NCBI GenBank assembly: GCA_028583605.1
Contig: CM053330.1
Location: forward strand, 20,476,934 to 20,540,933
Length of the DNA: 64,000 bases
Source: Dastarcus helophoroides
Lineage: Eukaryota > Arthropoda > Insecta > Coleoptera > Bothrideridae
Direction of reading: 5' to 3'
Under the pieces are notes generated by a model. It saw only the letters and a program-made list of their open reading frames with translations, was not told the origin of the DNA and made no database searches. Below, one piece after another: positions 22,081-33,800 of the stretch; the first letter of the stretch is position 1; each line of letters starts with the position of its first letter. The position numbers were made by a program, and so were the translations under genes.

Positions 22081-23749
22081 ACAAGTAATAAGGTCGAAAG
22101 TGTTTTATTCCAGAACTCACAATTCGATAAATATTCGAACCCGTCCATTTGTGTATTACAGTAATAAAATTTTCTGAGCCTTTTGATAGTGACCGTTTCG
22201 CCAAGGGCAAGCAGGTCAAGTTTGGGCACTTTTGCGATCTGCTATTACGCATCTTAGTTCATAGAGTACACCATTAAAGTCTAGGTCGTACACTATTTTA
22301 ACCATAAAGAATACATTATTAATTTTTTTGTTAGAAACTTATACATTATTATATGAGCATTTTTGTCCTTTCAAAATTCTTGGATGGATAACACATTTAA
22401 CATTATATCAGGGGAAGGTATTAGGGGCTTGGGAGTCTGCTTTAATCACGTTTAATTATATCAGATAGGAGTGTTGGCTTTATAACGAGAAGAATTCAAT
22501 ACTATTATGTTGAGTTTTAAATTGGATCTCACCTATTGTCGACATCATTAAATAAGTATGTTACATTCAGCCTCACTCTATTACAGTGAACCTACATAAT
22601 CCTGTTGTAAACCAATTTTAAAATTAAATCCCAAAAGCGGAAAAAATGTCGGTGCAAGAGTGAACTTAGTTAAATTAGATTATTATCTAGCATATCGGCC
22701 TTTTCGTAGCATGTAATTTATTTATTCTTGCGATAATATAATTATTTAGATTCAATTTATAATATATAACAGAGAACAATTTTTTTTTCTGGAGATGGTA
22801 ACTTTTTACTAAATAAATTAGATTAGATGGCAAGACCATTAGGAGCTAAATATTTCCCATCCCTTCAGGGGCACTTATTATAGAATATATGTATAATACA
22901 ATTCGTAACATTTTTATAAATGGACATCTTCGTTTTTCTTCGCGACGAAGCACTGCTAGTAGGAAATATGAATACGATAGTGAAAAGCCATCTTTTTAAC
23001 ACGAATAATTGGTAATTTTTTTGCTGGGTAACGAATTCTCCAATTTGAAGATACAGTGATGTCCACTTATAATAAACCTCAAGGGATCGACAAAATTGGT
23101 TACTGATAAAGCGAGGTTCGCAACAAATGTCAATTAATAGTATAAAAATTAATTATTTTAGTCAATGCGTAACGGTGTATAGGGTGACAATTTGAAAAGT
23201 AGCAATCGGGAATATCTACTAGACAACGAACTGAAATAAATATTTGTCACAAAAATCTCAAATACACCTCAGCGAAATAAAAGAATGTGTTCTTTGACTC
23301 CCCCTTAACCCCTTTGAAGCTCACCATATCGCCATTTTGTCATCGTAGGTTATGGTTTTTGGGGAAAATCTCAGTTCTGTTTATCAGAGAGTTTTAACTA
23401 GGTCGAAGCTACGTATCATTTTTTCAAGAATACATATTTGCTGCGACATACATAATTTTATTTCTATGATAAAGCACAAATTTTCTAATGCCATTTTTAA
23501 AATGAAAATAACCAAACTTTTCTAACTTCGCCATTTGTTAAACATTGGTAATAATTAAGTATTGTTCTGCAGGATTGTGAATATGGCGAGTAAATACCCC
23601 ATAAAGTTCTCATTAATTGCAAAATATTTTAATAAATATGAGAAACAGCTGAGTGGAAGATAGAATTCATATATGAGTGGACATATTTCTTAAATCAGAT
23701 ACATTGGAGATATTTAGCCTCCTTTAATACCAGGACTGGTGCAGGCAGC
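22081..23749. other. No gene; possible single Tigger-type transposon end at 23053
   Basis: The only suggestive piece is 'cagtgatgtccacttataat' followed by 'ggttactgataaagcgaggt' at 23053-23130, which resembles pogo/Tigger terminal sequence (TA precedes it). Its inverted partner was not found. Confidence 0.35.
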
Positions 23750-24738
23750 ATGAAGAAGACATCACACATTGTAGAGGTAAAATGTAGTACAAAATTTAAA
23801 ATAGAGCCACAAATAATTCTGTTGTTTTTAGATAACATTCGATTTAAAACAAGAAATTGTGACTATCAAATGTACCTGTCCTCGAGGACAAGTAATTTGT
23901 CACCATATGATTGCACTCTTGTACAACACCCACTACTGGGGCAAATCCATGTGGTAGGATTTTCTTGGCTTTTAAAGCCTGAAGCTAAAGTAATTTTTAA
24001 CTTGGCTATAGACCTGAGTGACCTTCTGTTTTTCTATAAATATGTAACTGTGGCAGATAAGGAGCAATTTGTATTGGACAAATGTGCCCTATCTCTGGAT
24101 AAAATAAAACGAATTGCTGAGGCAACCATTGGCCAACACGCAAATAAAGGATGGCTGATAACAAGGAAAATGAGACCAACTGCAAGTAAATTTGGCTTAG
24201 TGCTGGATGCTTGTCAAAAGAAGAAATATCCACCGTCTCTGCTCAAACGTTTATTGGAGGGTTATAGCTTAAATGAAGCCCTCGCAATTCAGTGAGGGAA
24301 GTCCAATGAGCAGACGACACTGAAAAAATTCGAAAAATCATGGGATTGACAGTTACTTCTACCGGTTTGTGGCCTGATAAATGTGAGTATTTGGGGGCTA
24401 GCCAAGATGGTCTTATCGGAAATAATTCCATATTAAAAATAAAGTACCCACAGAAGTTTCGAAATTTATATTTAAGGGAAGGCGTAGAAGATGGGTAATA
24501 TTTTTTCTTCTACGACGAAGACAATGACATTATCATTAAAGGGGACCATGCTTATTATTATCAAGTCTAGGGTCTACTCCACCTCACAAATCGACAAGAT
24601 TGTTTCTTTTTTATTTGGATTCCAAATGTACACGAATTTTTTTTAATCAATAGGGATTCAGATTGCGCCACCAATATCAATATTTTGAAAGAGTTTTATA
24701 TAAAACGATTTTTTCCTGCTATATGTAATATTAAATAA
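23750..24738 (+). pseudogene. YqaJ / lambda-exonuclease-like nuclease, broken
   Basis: The frame opens at ATG 23750 and runs 181 codons. Residues near the end carry the family signature: ITRKMRPTASKFGLVLDACQ, then YPPSLLKRLLEGY, then ALAIQ followed by TGA (24293-24295) where relatives have Trp. After the stop, and a one-base shift in the A-run near 24331-24340, the core continues TSTGLWPDKCEYLGASQDGL, IKYPQKFRNLYLREGVEDG, TAA at 24496, YFFFYDEDND, DHAYYYQV, TAG at 24568 (CAG in relatives), LLHLTNRQDCFFFIWIPN, ending at TAA 24736-24738. This is the PD-(D/E)XK fold of phage-type recombinase exonucleases, which digest duplex DNA ends; eukaryotic copies are mostly spread by mobile elements. The catalytic Asp is present (24406-24408), but the catalytic Glu ten residues on reads Lys (AAA, 24436-24438); the following Lys is kept. 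Not a functional enzyme. The first ~120 residues match nothing I recognise. Confidence 0.85.
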
Positions 24739-25318
24739 GTTTCATTCTTATTATTTAGCTTAATTGTAATTATTGTAGGATTGTTTGATTAAAGGAATTA
24801 AATGGACGAGTGGCTCTTTATTTCTTACACATATTTGTGAATTACAAGAGAAAAATGTGCATCCCAGAGAAAAGGCAGTATCTACAGTGTTTCTCATGTC
24901 TTTCATCTTCTGTCATCTATTTATTTATTATTATTAAAATAAAACTTACTTCCTTGACAATGAATAACAAAGTGCTAGTTTGTAACTTGGAATAAACTCA
25001 GTAAATCAAAGATTTATTTTTCGGAAATATGCTTGGACTCGATGATTAATATTTTAATTTGCGCTCTTCTTGATGTAGGAAAATTTTATGCAGAATGTCC
25101 CAAATTTAAAATATGACGTCATCGACAATTTTTTATATGGTTTATGTTTGCAATATGACTGGTGTTTTGTTTTTTCAGAATAAAAGTCAAATATATTTTT
25201 TCATTTTCGAATTCTCATAAAAATTCTAAACATATTTTACATAATATAGGCGTCAGTCTTAAATTCAAGAGTTTCTGAAATATTGTTAGTTAAAATGCGG
25301 GCGTCATTTTCCACTGTA
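24739..25318. other. No recognisable feature
   Basis: AT-rich intron sequence after the YqaJ remnant; its final part leads into the TA-flanked foldback. Confidence 0.4.
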
Positions 25319-26832
25319 CAGGGTGAGCGATGTCTCGGCGCTATTATAAGAAAAGCAAAGACGATGTAAGAAATCTTAAAAGAGATTCTTATACTGGATT
25401 GAATAAGGTCCATTTCAAACTAAATCTGCATATTTTTCCAGATTTGGAAACCAAAGTAATGACGTAATTGAATTTTTTTCTCCAGAAACAAACTTATATT
25501 TTTCCATATTTAAAAAGAATTAATTTTTTTAAACAAATTTTGTAAACAAAAAAATTCCGTATTTTTTTCCGTTCAAAAGTTATAAGCAAATTTATTGTAA
25601 AAAATGTATTATTAAAAATTCGCAATTGGTACGATTTAATCAAACAGCCTTTGGAGACAAATCCATTAAATATTTTGAAGTTTGAAATAACATGTTCTGG
25701 GTATCTCGAGGAATATTTAGCTGCTCTTCTAGGGTTATTTTAAAATTGCCCATAAACTAATAAATAATACAGGGTGAATGAGAAAATATGGGCCAATGCA
25801 GTACTGGAGATACTAGACAATAAAATATTACGATTGAGCTCAACATGCCTTATACTAATGTGCCTGGTTTAGGAGATACAGGGCCTTCAAAGTTTAAATT
25901 TTATTCTGAAACTCCTCAATAATTGAGAAAGTTTTAGTGCTGTAAATTTAATATTTGAAAATAATAAAAAAATACATTGAAACTTTAAATGAAAATATCT
26001 GAAAAACAGTTGGCTTTAGACTATTAACAAGTGTAACTTTTCTTTGTAAAACTGATTGTTCTTTTATATTGTCTACTTGTTTTAAGTATAACTCAACAGA
26101 TAAAAAAAATATGTTTTAATTTACGTAAATGATTATTTGAAACTAGAGCCCTCTGAAAACAACGTCAATATAAATTCAAAATTCGTAATTCCCGAACCAA
26201 AAAACATAAAATACCCAAATATTAAATTTGTAGCGTCAACACTTTCTCAATTATTAAAAACTTTCAGAATAAAATTTAAACTTTGAACGCCCTGTATCTC
26301 TTAAACCAGCCACATTGGTATAGGGCATGTTAAACTCAATCGTAATATTTTGGTGTCTAGTATCTCCAGTTTAGCGTTGGCCCTTTCTTTCTGGCTCACC
26401 TTGCATATCATTTACGTGAATGTTTATCAAAGTCAAATGGCAACAAGAAATGTTTGTCAACCATTAGTTCAGTTATTGACATATGCCCCCATACTTTGAT
26501 TTTTGATTTAGTGCATTTCCAAAGGCTACTTATTTAAATCGACGAATTTTTAATAATATTCTTTTTTTACAATAAAATTGCTTATAACTTTTTAACCAAA
26601 AAAGATACTTTTTTTTTCTTAGCAAAATTTTTTTTAATATGCAAATACACAAGTATGTTTTTGGAAAAAAGTTCAATGACGTCATTACTTTGATTTTCAG
26701 GTCTGGAAAAATATGCAAATTTGACCTAAAATGGACCCTATTTCATCCAATTTAAGAATCATTTTTTAGAGTACCTATATCGATTTTAACTGTCTTACAA
26801 TATAACTGAGACATCAAGTTTCGATCACCCTG
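25319..26832. mobile_element. Outer foldback element with 'cagggtg' ends (1.5 kb)
   Basis: The ends 'cagggtgagcgatgtctcgg' (25319) and inverted 'tcaagtttcgatcaccctg' (ending 26832) are both flanked by TA. Arms extend about 430 bp, for example 'gcatatttttccagatttgg' against 'caggtctggaaaaatatgc'. A second foldback lies in its centre (25770-26403). No transposase; probably mobilised by a Tc1/mariner-type enzyme (inference). Confidence 0.85.
25770..26403. mobile_element. Inner foldback element nested in the 25319-26832 element
   Basis: 'cagggtgaatgagaaaatat' (25770) pairs with 'tttctttctggctcaccttg' (ending 26403). The arms continue 'gggccaatgcagtactggag' against 'ctccagtttagcgttggccc' and 'ctcaacatgccttatactaa' against 'tagggcatgttaaactca'. 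The middle (about 25960-26210) is unpaired. Confidence 0.85.
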
Positions 26833-27309
26833 TACAATGTTTCTAGGCGTACTTGCTTCAAATTTAAATCAATCGTAATTCGAATTTAATTACTGTCTTG
26901 AAAACCTTCAAATGTTCAATAAAGAGTTTATTTGTTAAATAGTTTAATTTGGATATGTCATACGAAGCCGCATGGTGCCAGTGGCAGCCCAAAAAGATGT
27001 TTTAATTATGATTTAAAATGATTTTTTTTCGGCGAAAATGTACTATAAAATATATTTTTAATAACGGATTCGTATCATACTCATTTTTCTCTACCTTCTG
27101 TTAAAATTATTGCCATTATGACTGAATCACCCTGTATATGCCAATTAGTTAAGTTAAGATTTTTTTGTATCAAAAAAAATTTTCAAAGTAAGTTACCAAA
27201 TAGATACTGTCAATTGTGTACGTTACCATTATTTTGAGCACTCAATATTTTTTAGCAATATGTGGCGAAGTTTAAAATTTTGATCCTGACAACACCTATC
27301 CTTACATAC
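26833..27309. other. No gene recognised
   Basis: AT-rich. A single 'caccctgtata' at about 27129-27139 suggests another decayed element end. Confidence 0.35.
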
Positions 27310-27445
27310 CCATTCACTTGTCGGAACATTTGTTAGTAATCGAGTTGGGTATGCCAAACTGACGAGATTCAATAAGATCTAAACCGGTCTTTGGTCCCCA
27401 AACTCTAAGCCTGATAAATTAATGTTCAAACCTATTGGTTCGCCA
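27310..27445. repeat. Single arm of the 8072-9275 foldback family
   Basis: 'cacttgtcggaacatttgtt', 'gagttgggtatgccaaactg' and 'caaacctattggttcgccaa' parallel 9135-9270 in the same orientation. The following 27445-27620 has several inverted 'gttcgcgaaca/tgttcg' type words and no clear class. Confidence 0.75.
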
Positions 27446-27691
27446 ACAGCTCGAAACATCCTTGTTCGCAAACATTCACATTATGTTGGCGAACAGTTCG
27501 TAAACATCTCGTTTAACATTAGTGTCGTTGACTCTGTTCGCGTGTTCGCCGGATCTAAGGTCTCATCGGGCGTATTCACCGAGTTAACAGTTCCCGAACA
27601 GACTACGAATTGTTCATAAACTATTCTCAAACTGTTCGAAGGGTGTTTGCGAAATTTGTCCAGTGGATCTGCACCATTAGAACTACATATA

Positions 27692-28437
27692 CAGGGTAGA
27701 CCATAAGTAATGGTACACAGAGCAATGGTGGATTTTTCGAATAAAAATAATGTAATTTAGATACATTTATCTTATACCAAAAGTTGATATTAACAGAAAT
27801 ACGGGGTGTCAAATTAAAAAAAAAAATTTGATTTTTTTCGTATAACTATGGCATGAATTGTAACATAGGCACGAAATTTGGCACAAGGGGGTTTCTTAAG
27901 TCGACAAACTCTAATTAGCTAACATATTACCAATAGCTGATAGGGGGCGCTACCTGCGCCATCCTGTATAATTCTAAATCATCATAATTTTCTTGTGCAC
28001 CCACGTATAAAAATTTTAAATGGATTATTTTATTTCCCCATATTTTTAACGTAAAAAAGATGTACTTTCTAAATGTTGATAAGAGCAACCTTTTCTAAAA
28101 AAATATCTATTTAAAATAAGTCTATATAAAGACACAAAAAATTTATGATGCTTTACGATAATACAAGGTAGCGCAGGTGGCGCCCCTTATGAGTTACTGA
28201 CAATCTGTTAGCAAATTAGAATTTTTTGATGAAAGAAGCACCCCTATGCCAAATTTCTTGTCTGTAGTGAAATGTGTTCATCAGTTATGCGAAAATATCA
28301 CAATTATTTTTCAACTTTGACACCCTGTATCTCTGTTAATATCAACTTTTGGTAAAAGGTAAATGTGGCTAAATTAGGTTATTTTTATACGAAAAATCTG
28401 CTCTTGCTCTATGTACCATTACTTATGGTCCACCCTG
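27692..28437. mobile_element. Foldback MITE, complete (746 bp)
   Basis: 'cagggtagaccataagtaat' (27692) pairs with 'attacttatggtccaccctg' (ending 28437), TA on both sides. The arms pair over most of the length, including 'tgatagggggcgctacctgc' against 'gcaggtggcgccccttatga'. A one-arm copy is at 49193-49620, so this is a dispersed family. Confidence 0.9.
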
Positions 28438-28835
28438 TAGAATTAAATTTTCCTTAAAAATTTATAATTCGGCTTCTAGTTTTATCTTAGGTAAGTTCTA
28501 GGTAATGTTTGCAAACTCATCATAGATAAAAAAAACTTTGCCCGAAAAAAAGCTGTCGAAAACTGCAAAACAAAGTATTTCACTACTCGATTATAAACAA
28601 ATTGACAAGAGACAAACATTTTTTAGTTTTGAATGACCCATGGGTAAAATATTTCTCACCACAAAATGTGTGAAGAGACTAAGGCAAAGTTTTACCCAAG
28701 GACGCAACAGCGATAACTAAAAATAAACTGCAGAACTACAGTTAAAACTATAGGGTTGGCAATAGTAATGCAACAGTAAAAAAACAGAATATTTTTCATA
28801 GATAGCAAGCTATAACAGTTAAGCCAAATACTTAC
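28438..28835. other. Intron sequence of the GPCR gene, no feature recognised
   Basis: It ends at the donor GTAAGTATTTGGC of the upstream exon (minus strand). Confidence 0.5.
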
Positions 28836-28983
28836 CGAATGAGAGAGATAAAACCCATATTATTCCAATTGCTGTTTGAGCCCTTTCCGTTGTCGATTTG
28901 AACTTCAGCGGAAAACAGATGGCGTACCAACGGTCGACAGATATGAATGTCAGTGTCAAAACGGAAACCGCCACTGATACAGT
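28836..28983 (-). CDS. Neuropeptide GPCR, internal exon (TM3, DRW motif, start of TM4)
   Basis: The minus-strand exon runs from 28983, after the acceptor 'tatttgcag', to 28836, before the donor GTAAG: 148 nt, entered in phase 0 and left in phase 1. It reads TVSVAVSVLTLTFISVD (TM3), then the DRY-type G-protein contact DRW with YAICFPLKFKST in ICL2, then RAQTAIGIIWVLSLSF (TM4). The VSVxVSVLTL..I..DRWYAIC.PL.FKST pattern is shared with orexin receptors and their insect relatives, the allatotropin receptors. The phase-0 start before TVS agrees with a boundary common in that group. It joins to 18323 giving SLSF-A-LPEM. The coding frame is clean, with no stops or indels, in sharp contrast with all TE genes nearby, so it is under constraint. 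The upstream TM1-2 exon (ending ..PYLQ or similar) was not found up to 64000. Confidence 0.93.
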
Positions 28984-30156
28984 CTGCAAATAAATATGAT
29001 TAATGACTACTACACTTTTAGACTGAAATGCTCAATTATAAATTTCCCTTATTATTTAAATGCGACAAAAGAAGCTATACGATACGTGCACAACTTTGTC
29101 AGCCATTATTAAAATTTCTTTAAAAATTTATGTAAGGTGATTTTTTTTTACTGGACTATTAAAACAAAAACGCTAGACATCTAAAATTTGGTACATAGGC
29201 ATGTATAATTGTTACATGATCCTAGTGTATTATCTGCTTCACAATAAAAGTTGCAACTCATATGAAAATATGTTTAAGTGACAACCAAAATGCAGTAAAA
29301 TTGATTTACATTTTAATCCCACAGTACAAGTAGCAGACTTTAAAGTTGCTATTCACTCTTCTATTAAAAAGGTATGGCCCTACATCAATATACAAGGTGG
29401 CCGTTTTTATCTTGGTCAATCCTGGTTTCGAAAATTTTAAGCACTGGGTTCAAGTATGGACTACCGTTCAGATTCCGACACTGGAAAATGATTACAGCAT
29501 CTTTTTGGACTATCGATGTTGCCTCTGAGTAAAGTTTCTGATTATTTTGTTCAAGACTTTGTGTACGTCCAACCTCAGAATGTTCTTGTGGAAGAATTCT
29601 GTGACTACGTAGTTGAGACATATAATATCTGAAGTATGTTTCCTCCAGAAATGTGGGTTTCACCAATTTTCACCAACGACAGAACTACAAATGCATGTGC
29701 AAACTTCCACGCAAAATTTATTTCAAACTTTTATAATCAGCACCCAAATATTTTTTAGTTTATTAGTGCTATTACAGATTTTTAAATAGATATCTATACC
29801 AAAATGAAGAGTATTTCCAAAAATGAAAAGAGGCCCAAAATTTCTGAAAATAAAATAATACTTAATCTAATTTTGGACGATAAATATATTGGGCAAATTG
29901 AAATTTGTTAAATGTGTGTCACATTTTTATAAAAAAAGTAATAAATGAATTAATGTACAGGGTTGGTTTTCTGAATGGATACTCACCATGTTTATTTTTA
30001 TTTTTAACCAAATCAAAAAATTAAAAAGTTGGGTTTTCACGGTTTTTTAAATGGCTTTTATTTTCTCTAACGAACTGTCAGTAGCGTTGTAAATATACAG
30101 GGTATGCAAAAAAGGTCAGACTTTTTAAATGGGATACTCTGTATATTTTGGCAGAC
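28984..30156. other. No gene; decayed transposon ends only
   Basis: Elements of 'tatacaaggtggccg' (29388) and 'tgtacagggttgg' (29953) type look like single decayed ends. The ORF pair around 29346-29666 is unsupported. Confidence 0.4.
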
Positions 30157-30420
30157 TTTAACATTGGAAATGTTTGTGTTTTTATATGGGTGGAAGTTTC
30201 AACTTTTCCTTCAAAGGCAAAAGGACAAAAGACAGCGATGTCGCGAGAGAAATACAGCGATCGAGTCGAGTGGGCTAGACAAGAAGGCTATAATCCTATT
30301 AGAGCTAGACAGCATCTCGATAAGGATAGTCTGGCGCGGCACTTGCGTGAAGACTAGTAGATGCTGGCTCAGGTACACCAAAGGGCCCAGGCACTAACGG
30401 CCACGTGTCTTAATATACAA
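30157..30420 (+). repeat. 5' end of the 3.1-kb element, third copy (truncated)
   Basis: It starts 'ctttaacattggaaatgttt', like copies A and B, then diverges. One frame reads FNIGNVCVFIWVEVS and then MSREKYSDRVEWARQEGYNP, parallel to FNIGNVYVEIWGEVSGFRSS in copy A. This copy may preserve an older state of the 5' region. It lacks the rest of the element. Confidence 0.55.
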
Positions 30421-30756
30421 GAATTTAGGATATTAGACGGTCTCGAATTCACAAATTCGCCTGGTGTTGGGCACGTTACGTCATATGGCTCCCATCCCAT
30501 GTTATGTCCGATATACTCTTTTAAAGGGAATTTAAAGAATAACAGAGCATGATTTTATAACTAAAGGTGTTATATTGTGTTGTATTAACTGTTGCTATAG
30601 AAATATGGAACTTTTAAAAGCCGCAGACCTTATTACTTTACTGAAAATTGTTATGCAAATTAATTCTGAACTGAAAAAAAAGCTGGAAAGAAATTAGTAA
30701 TTACAATTACTTATCTATCTAGTACAAATATGAAGAATTTAGATTGCAGTGATATA

Positions 30757-31758
30757 CAAGGTTTCCCAACGAAAAATTGACCCCTTTATTATTTTGAAAC
30801 CAGAGAAATATTTTAGAATTCGCTGAGACCCGTCGATTCGTCTTCTTGACGAGTCCAATTTGAGGGTCAGGCCAAATTGATATGTTCATCCTTCTAACTT
30901 CTATCAAAGCCCACTTTAAAATTTCAAATAAAACTACCCCACATTGCGAAAACAACGGTGCAATGTTCCTAAAAATTGGTTCAAAATTAAAAATGAAAAA
31001 AAAAAGTGACTAATCGACATTATTGTAACATTATGAGACGCCAAGTCGATTTCATAAAAAAACATTATATAGCCATTAAATGGACCGTGGTGGCCTATAA
31101 ATTGGACATATTTGTTCATATATAGGGTGATTTATTTCGGAGTACTACAAACCATTAACATCTTTTAAAATGAAAACAAGCTTGTTTACTTAAGGTTTAT
31201 TACAATAAAAATAAAAATCAGGTAAAAATGATTTTTTAATTATAGCCATTAAATTTGTGAAGACGTCAAAAATTTTCTATTTTGTATTGTAATGTGTACA
31301 ATTTTCCCTATTTTAAAATGCATTTTTTCATTAACAAAAGTATTAAAGCTTTGTGACACTGCAAAATGAGTCACCCTGTATATAAAATAAATTTTCAATT
31401 TATAGACCACCACGTTCCATTCAGTGGCCATATAAAGTTTTTTTATGAAATCGACTTTATAAGGCCGAAAAGCGAGTGAACACTCTTGAGGTCTTAGACG
31501 AATATGGGTTTGTCAACTTTTCGTTTTTAATTCTTAATCAATTTCAAAAAACTATGCACGAGTGAATTTGCAATGAAAAAAGCTTTAAAATGGTGTATCA
31601 CAAATTTAAAATTTTAAAAGAGGGGTTAGAGGGATAAACATATTAGGTTGACTTGATCGTCAAAAATGGTCCACCCAAGAACAAAAATCGACGGCGAATT
31701 TTAAAATATTTTTCCGCTTTCACATTAAAGGGAGGTCAAGTTTTCTTTAGGAGATCCT
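30757..31758. mobile_element. Outer foldback element (about 1.0 kb)
   Basis: 'caaggtttcccaacgaaaaa' (30757) pairs with about 31730-31758 (inverted). Further pairs include 'gtcgatttcataaaaaaac' with 'gtttttttatgaaatcgac' and 'ggtggcctataaattg' with 'caatttatagaccacc'. Its centre is occupied by another foldback (31123-31378). Confidence 0.8.
31123..31378. mobile_element. Inner foldback MITE nested at the centre of 30757-31758
   Basis: 'tagggtgatttatttcggag' (31123) pairs weakly with 'caaaatgagtcaccctg' (ending 31378); TA precedes and follows. The outer palindrome resumes on both sides of it, which proves the order of insertion. Confidence 0.65.
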
Positions 31759-32589
31759 ATATGGTATGCCTACTAGTAAAACATAAAATATAATAGGTCA
31801 TAATTAAAAAAAAATTCACAGATTTCGCAATCCTTGCAACCAACGGAGACATTGGAAATGAAACACCAAATAGAAACATAATTAACACTTTATTTAACAT
31901 ACAAGGTTATACAGGGTATTTACAAATTTCAAAGACAACGTTGGCAGTTGATTCGGAATGATAAATAAATACGAATTACGAAAAAAAATTAATAAAAAAT
32001 GTTTACTTTTCGAATTGCAGACTTTCAAAGTTGTTATAAAAAATAATTTAATCATTTCATAACCTCTTTACCGATCGTGTTGAAATATGAAACCTTTATT
32101 TATTTAGATTATTAAGGCTAGAATCTTAGTGACGAAGACCCTTGTTTTATCCGACATCCCTTGTAATTCACCACGACAATTATCTATGTATCTTCGAAGA
32201 AGTAAATAATAATAATTATATAAAATATGTATTGATTTACAACAATACGTATTACGTTAATTCTTAATAAACCTTGTGTTATTTATTATTATTATTTTGT
32301 TGTTGCTTAATTCGTGAAGTTAAATATTGTATAATCTTAAGTATCGATTTTATCTCATCATATGTAATTATTCAGATTACAAGATGCTCTTTTTCAAAAA
32401 GTTTCGGACTATAAGGGAGAAGTACTCTATAGTTCGCCAAAATTGGTTTTCCGATAACACCTTCCAAACATTTTTAGACGGGTCTACTGCATTCCGAATA
32501 TTGGGCTAGAAATCTGAACTGCCGATGCCGATCACTATTCGGGTATTTAAATTGATTGTTGTTAAATATTCGAAGGACCAGTGCACTAT

Positions 32590-32973
32590 GAGGCGTGGTT
32601 CACAACATAATTATTTTTCATGAATATTTAATAAATCAAACAATATATGTAAAATTTTAAATTATATATTGTTTCGTTCTTGAAATATACTTCATTTCTG
32701 TAAAAATGAATATTTATATTCTCCTGATAGAAATTTTACATAAATCTATTTAAATATTTTATATGAAAGTTTTATGTGGTTTTAAAAATATTTATATAAA
32801 CTGTGATACATGAAACGACCGTGAGAGGCGATAGTAGCCGCACGAATCGGGCATGGAGTATGGTATTATTTATATATCAATTTTATTTTTCGTTGTCGCC
32901 ACCTGAATCTTGATTATATTTCTATATTTATCAATAGCACTAAAATCTGACATAAAAAGTGACAGCATGCTGC

Positions 32974-33010
<37 letters not shown>

Positions 33011-33325
33011 ATAATAATAAATAAATAAATAATAAAATAAAAAAAGTTTCAAACCTTAATTTAAGTTCCAGCGCTTCTAGCGCCCGCTACGGTGGTTTGA
33101 TATATCACACTTTATATAAATATTTTTGAAATCACATAAAATCTTTATAAGAGATATTTAAGAATATTTATATAAAATTTTTAACAGAAGATTAAAATAT
33201 CCATATTCATTGAAATTAAATATACTGCAAGAAAGAAATAATATATAATTTCAAATTTAATATAAATTGTTTGATTTATTAAATATTCATAAAAAATTAT
33301 TATGTCCTGAACGGCACCTCATACT
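32590..33325. mobile_element. Foldback element inside copy B, complete
   Basis: 'tatgaggcgtggttcacaac' (32590) pairs with 'gtcctgaacggcacctcata' (ending 33325). The arms pair through 'ttgatttattaaatatt' and 'gttttatgtggttttaaaaa', about 270 bp each. Copy A keeps only one arm at about 5553-5735. The loop contains the AAT microsatellite. Confidence 0.8.
32974..33046. repeat. (TAA)n / (AATA)n microsatellite
   Basis: About eleven uninterrupted TAA units from 32974, followed by imperfect AAT/AATA units. It lies close to the centre of the foldback and creates a spurious isoleucine-run ORF on the minus strand (33052-32870). Confidence 0.95.
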
Positions 33326-33800
33326 ACACAGTGGTTAAAAAATATGTTTCCTGTTTATGGTCTATTGACTACTCTATATTGAAGTCAGTTAGCTACCGCT
33401 TACAAACAAGATATATGATCTACTTATCACAGGGCCAAGATTTAGAAGTAAGTGGTCGACAATCCCTTAGTAGGTAAAGAATTTATAAAGAAATCGGAAC
33501 ATTCCAGCCCGCTTGAAGTCTTGCAGCTTCAATAAAATCCTAATAATATGATAAATAGCAAACCAATTGCAAGAAATGATCAAAATTACAGATATAAAGC
33601 TTAAGAATAGACTTATGATTACGGGGATCTTACATTATTACTCAGTAGTACTGAAATTAGAATTGATCCAAACAAAATTTTAAATAATATACAGGCTCTT
33701 TTAGTTAACATTTCCACAGCCGATATCTCTGAAAATAAAAAGGACCTATATATTGTATTATAAGTTTAGCATTTTAATGATCAGATGAATTAACCCTAAG

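Noticed and set aside
32870..33052. Isoleucine-rich minus-strand ORF
   Set aside because: Produced by the (TAA)n microsatellite.
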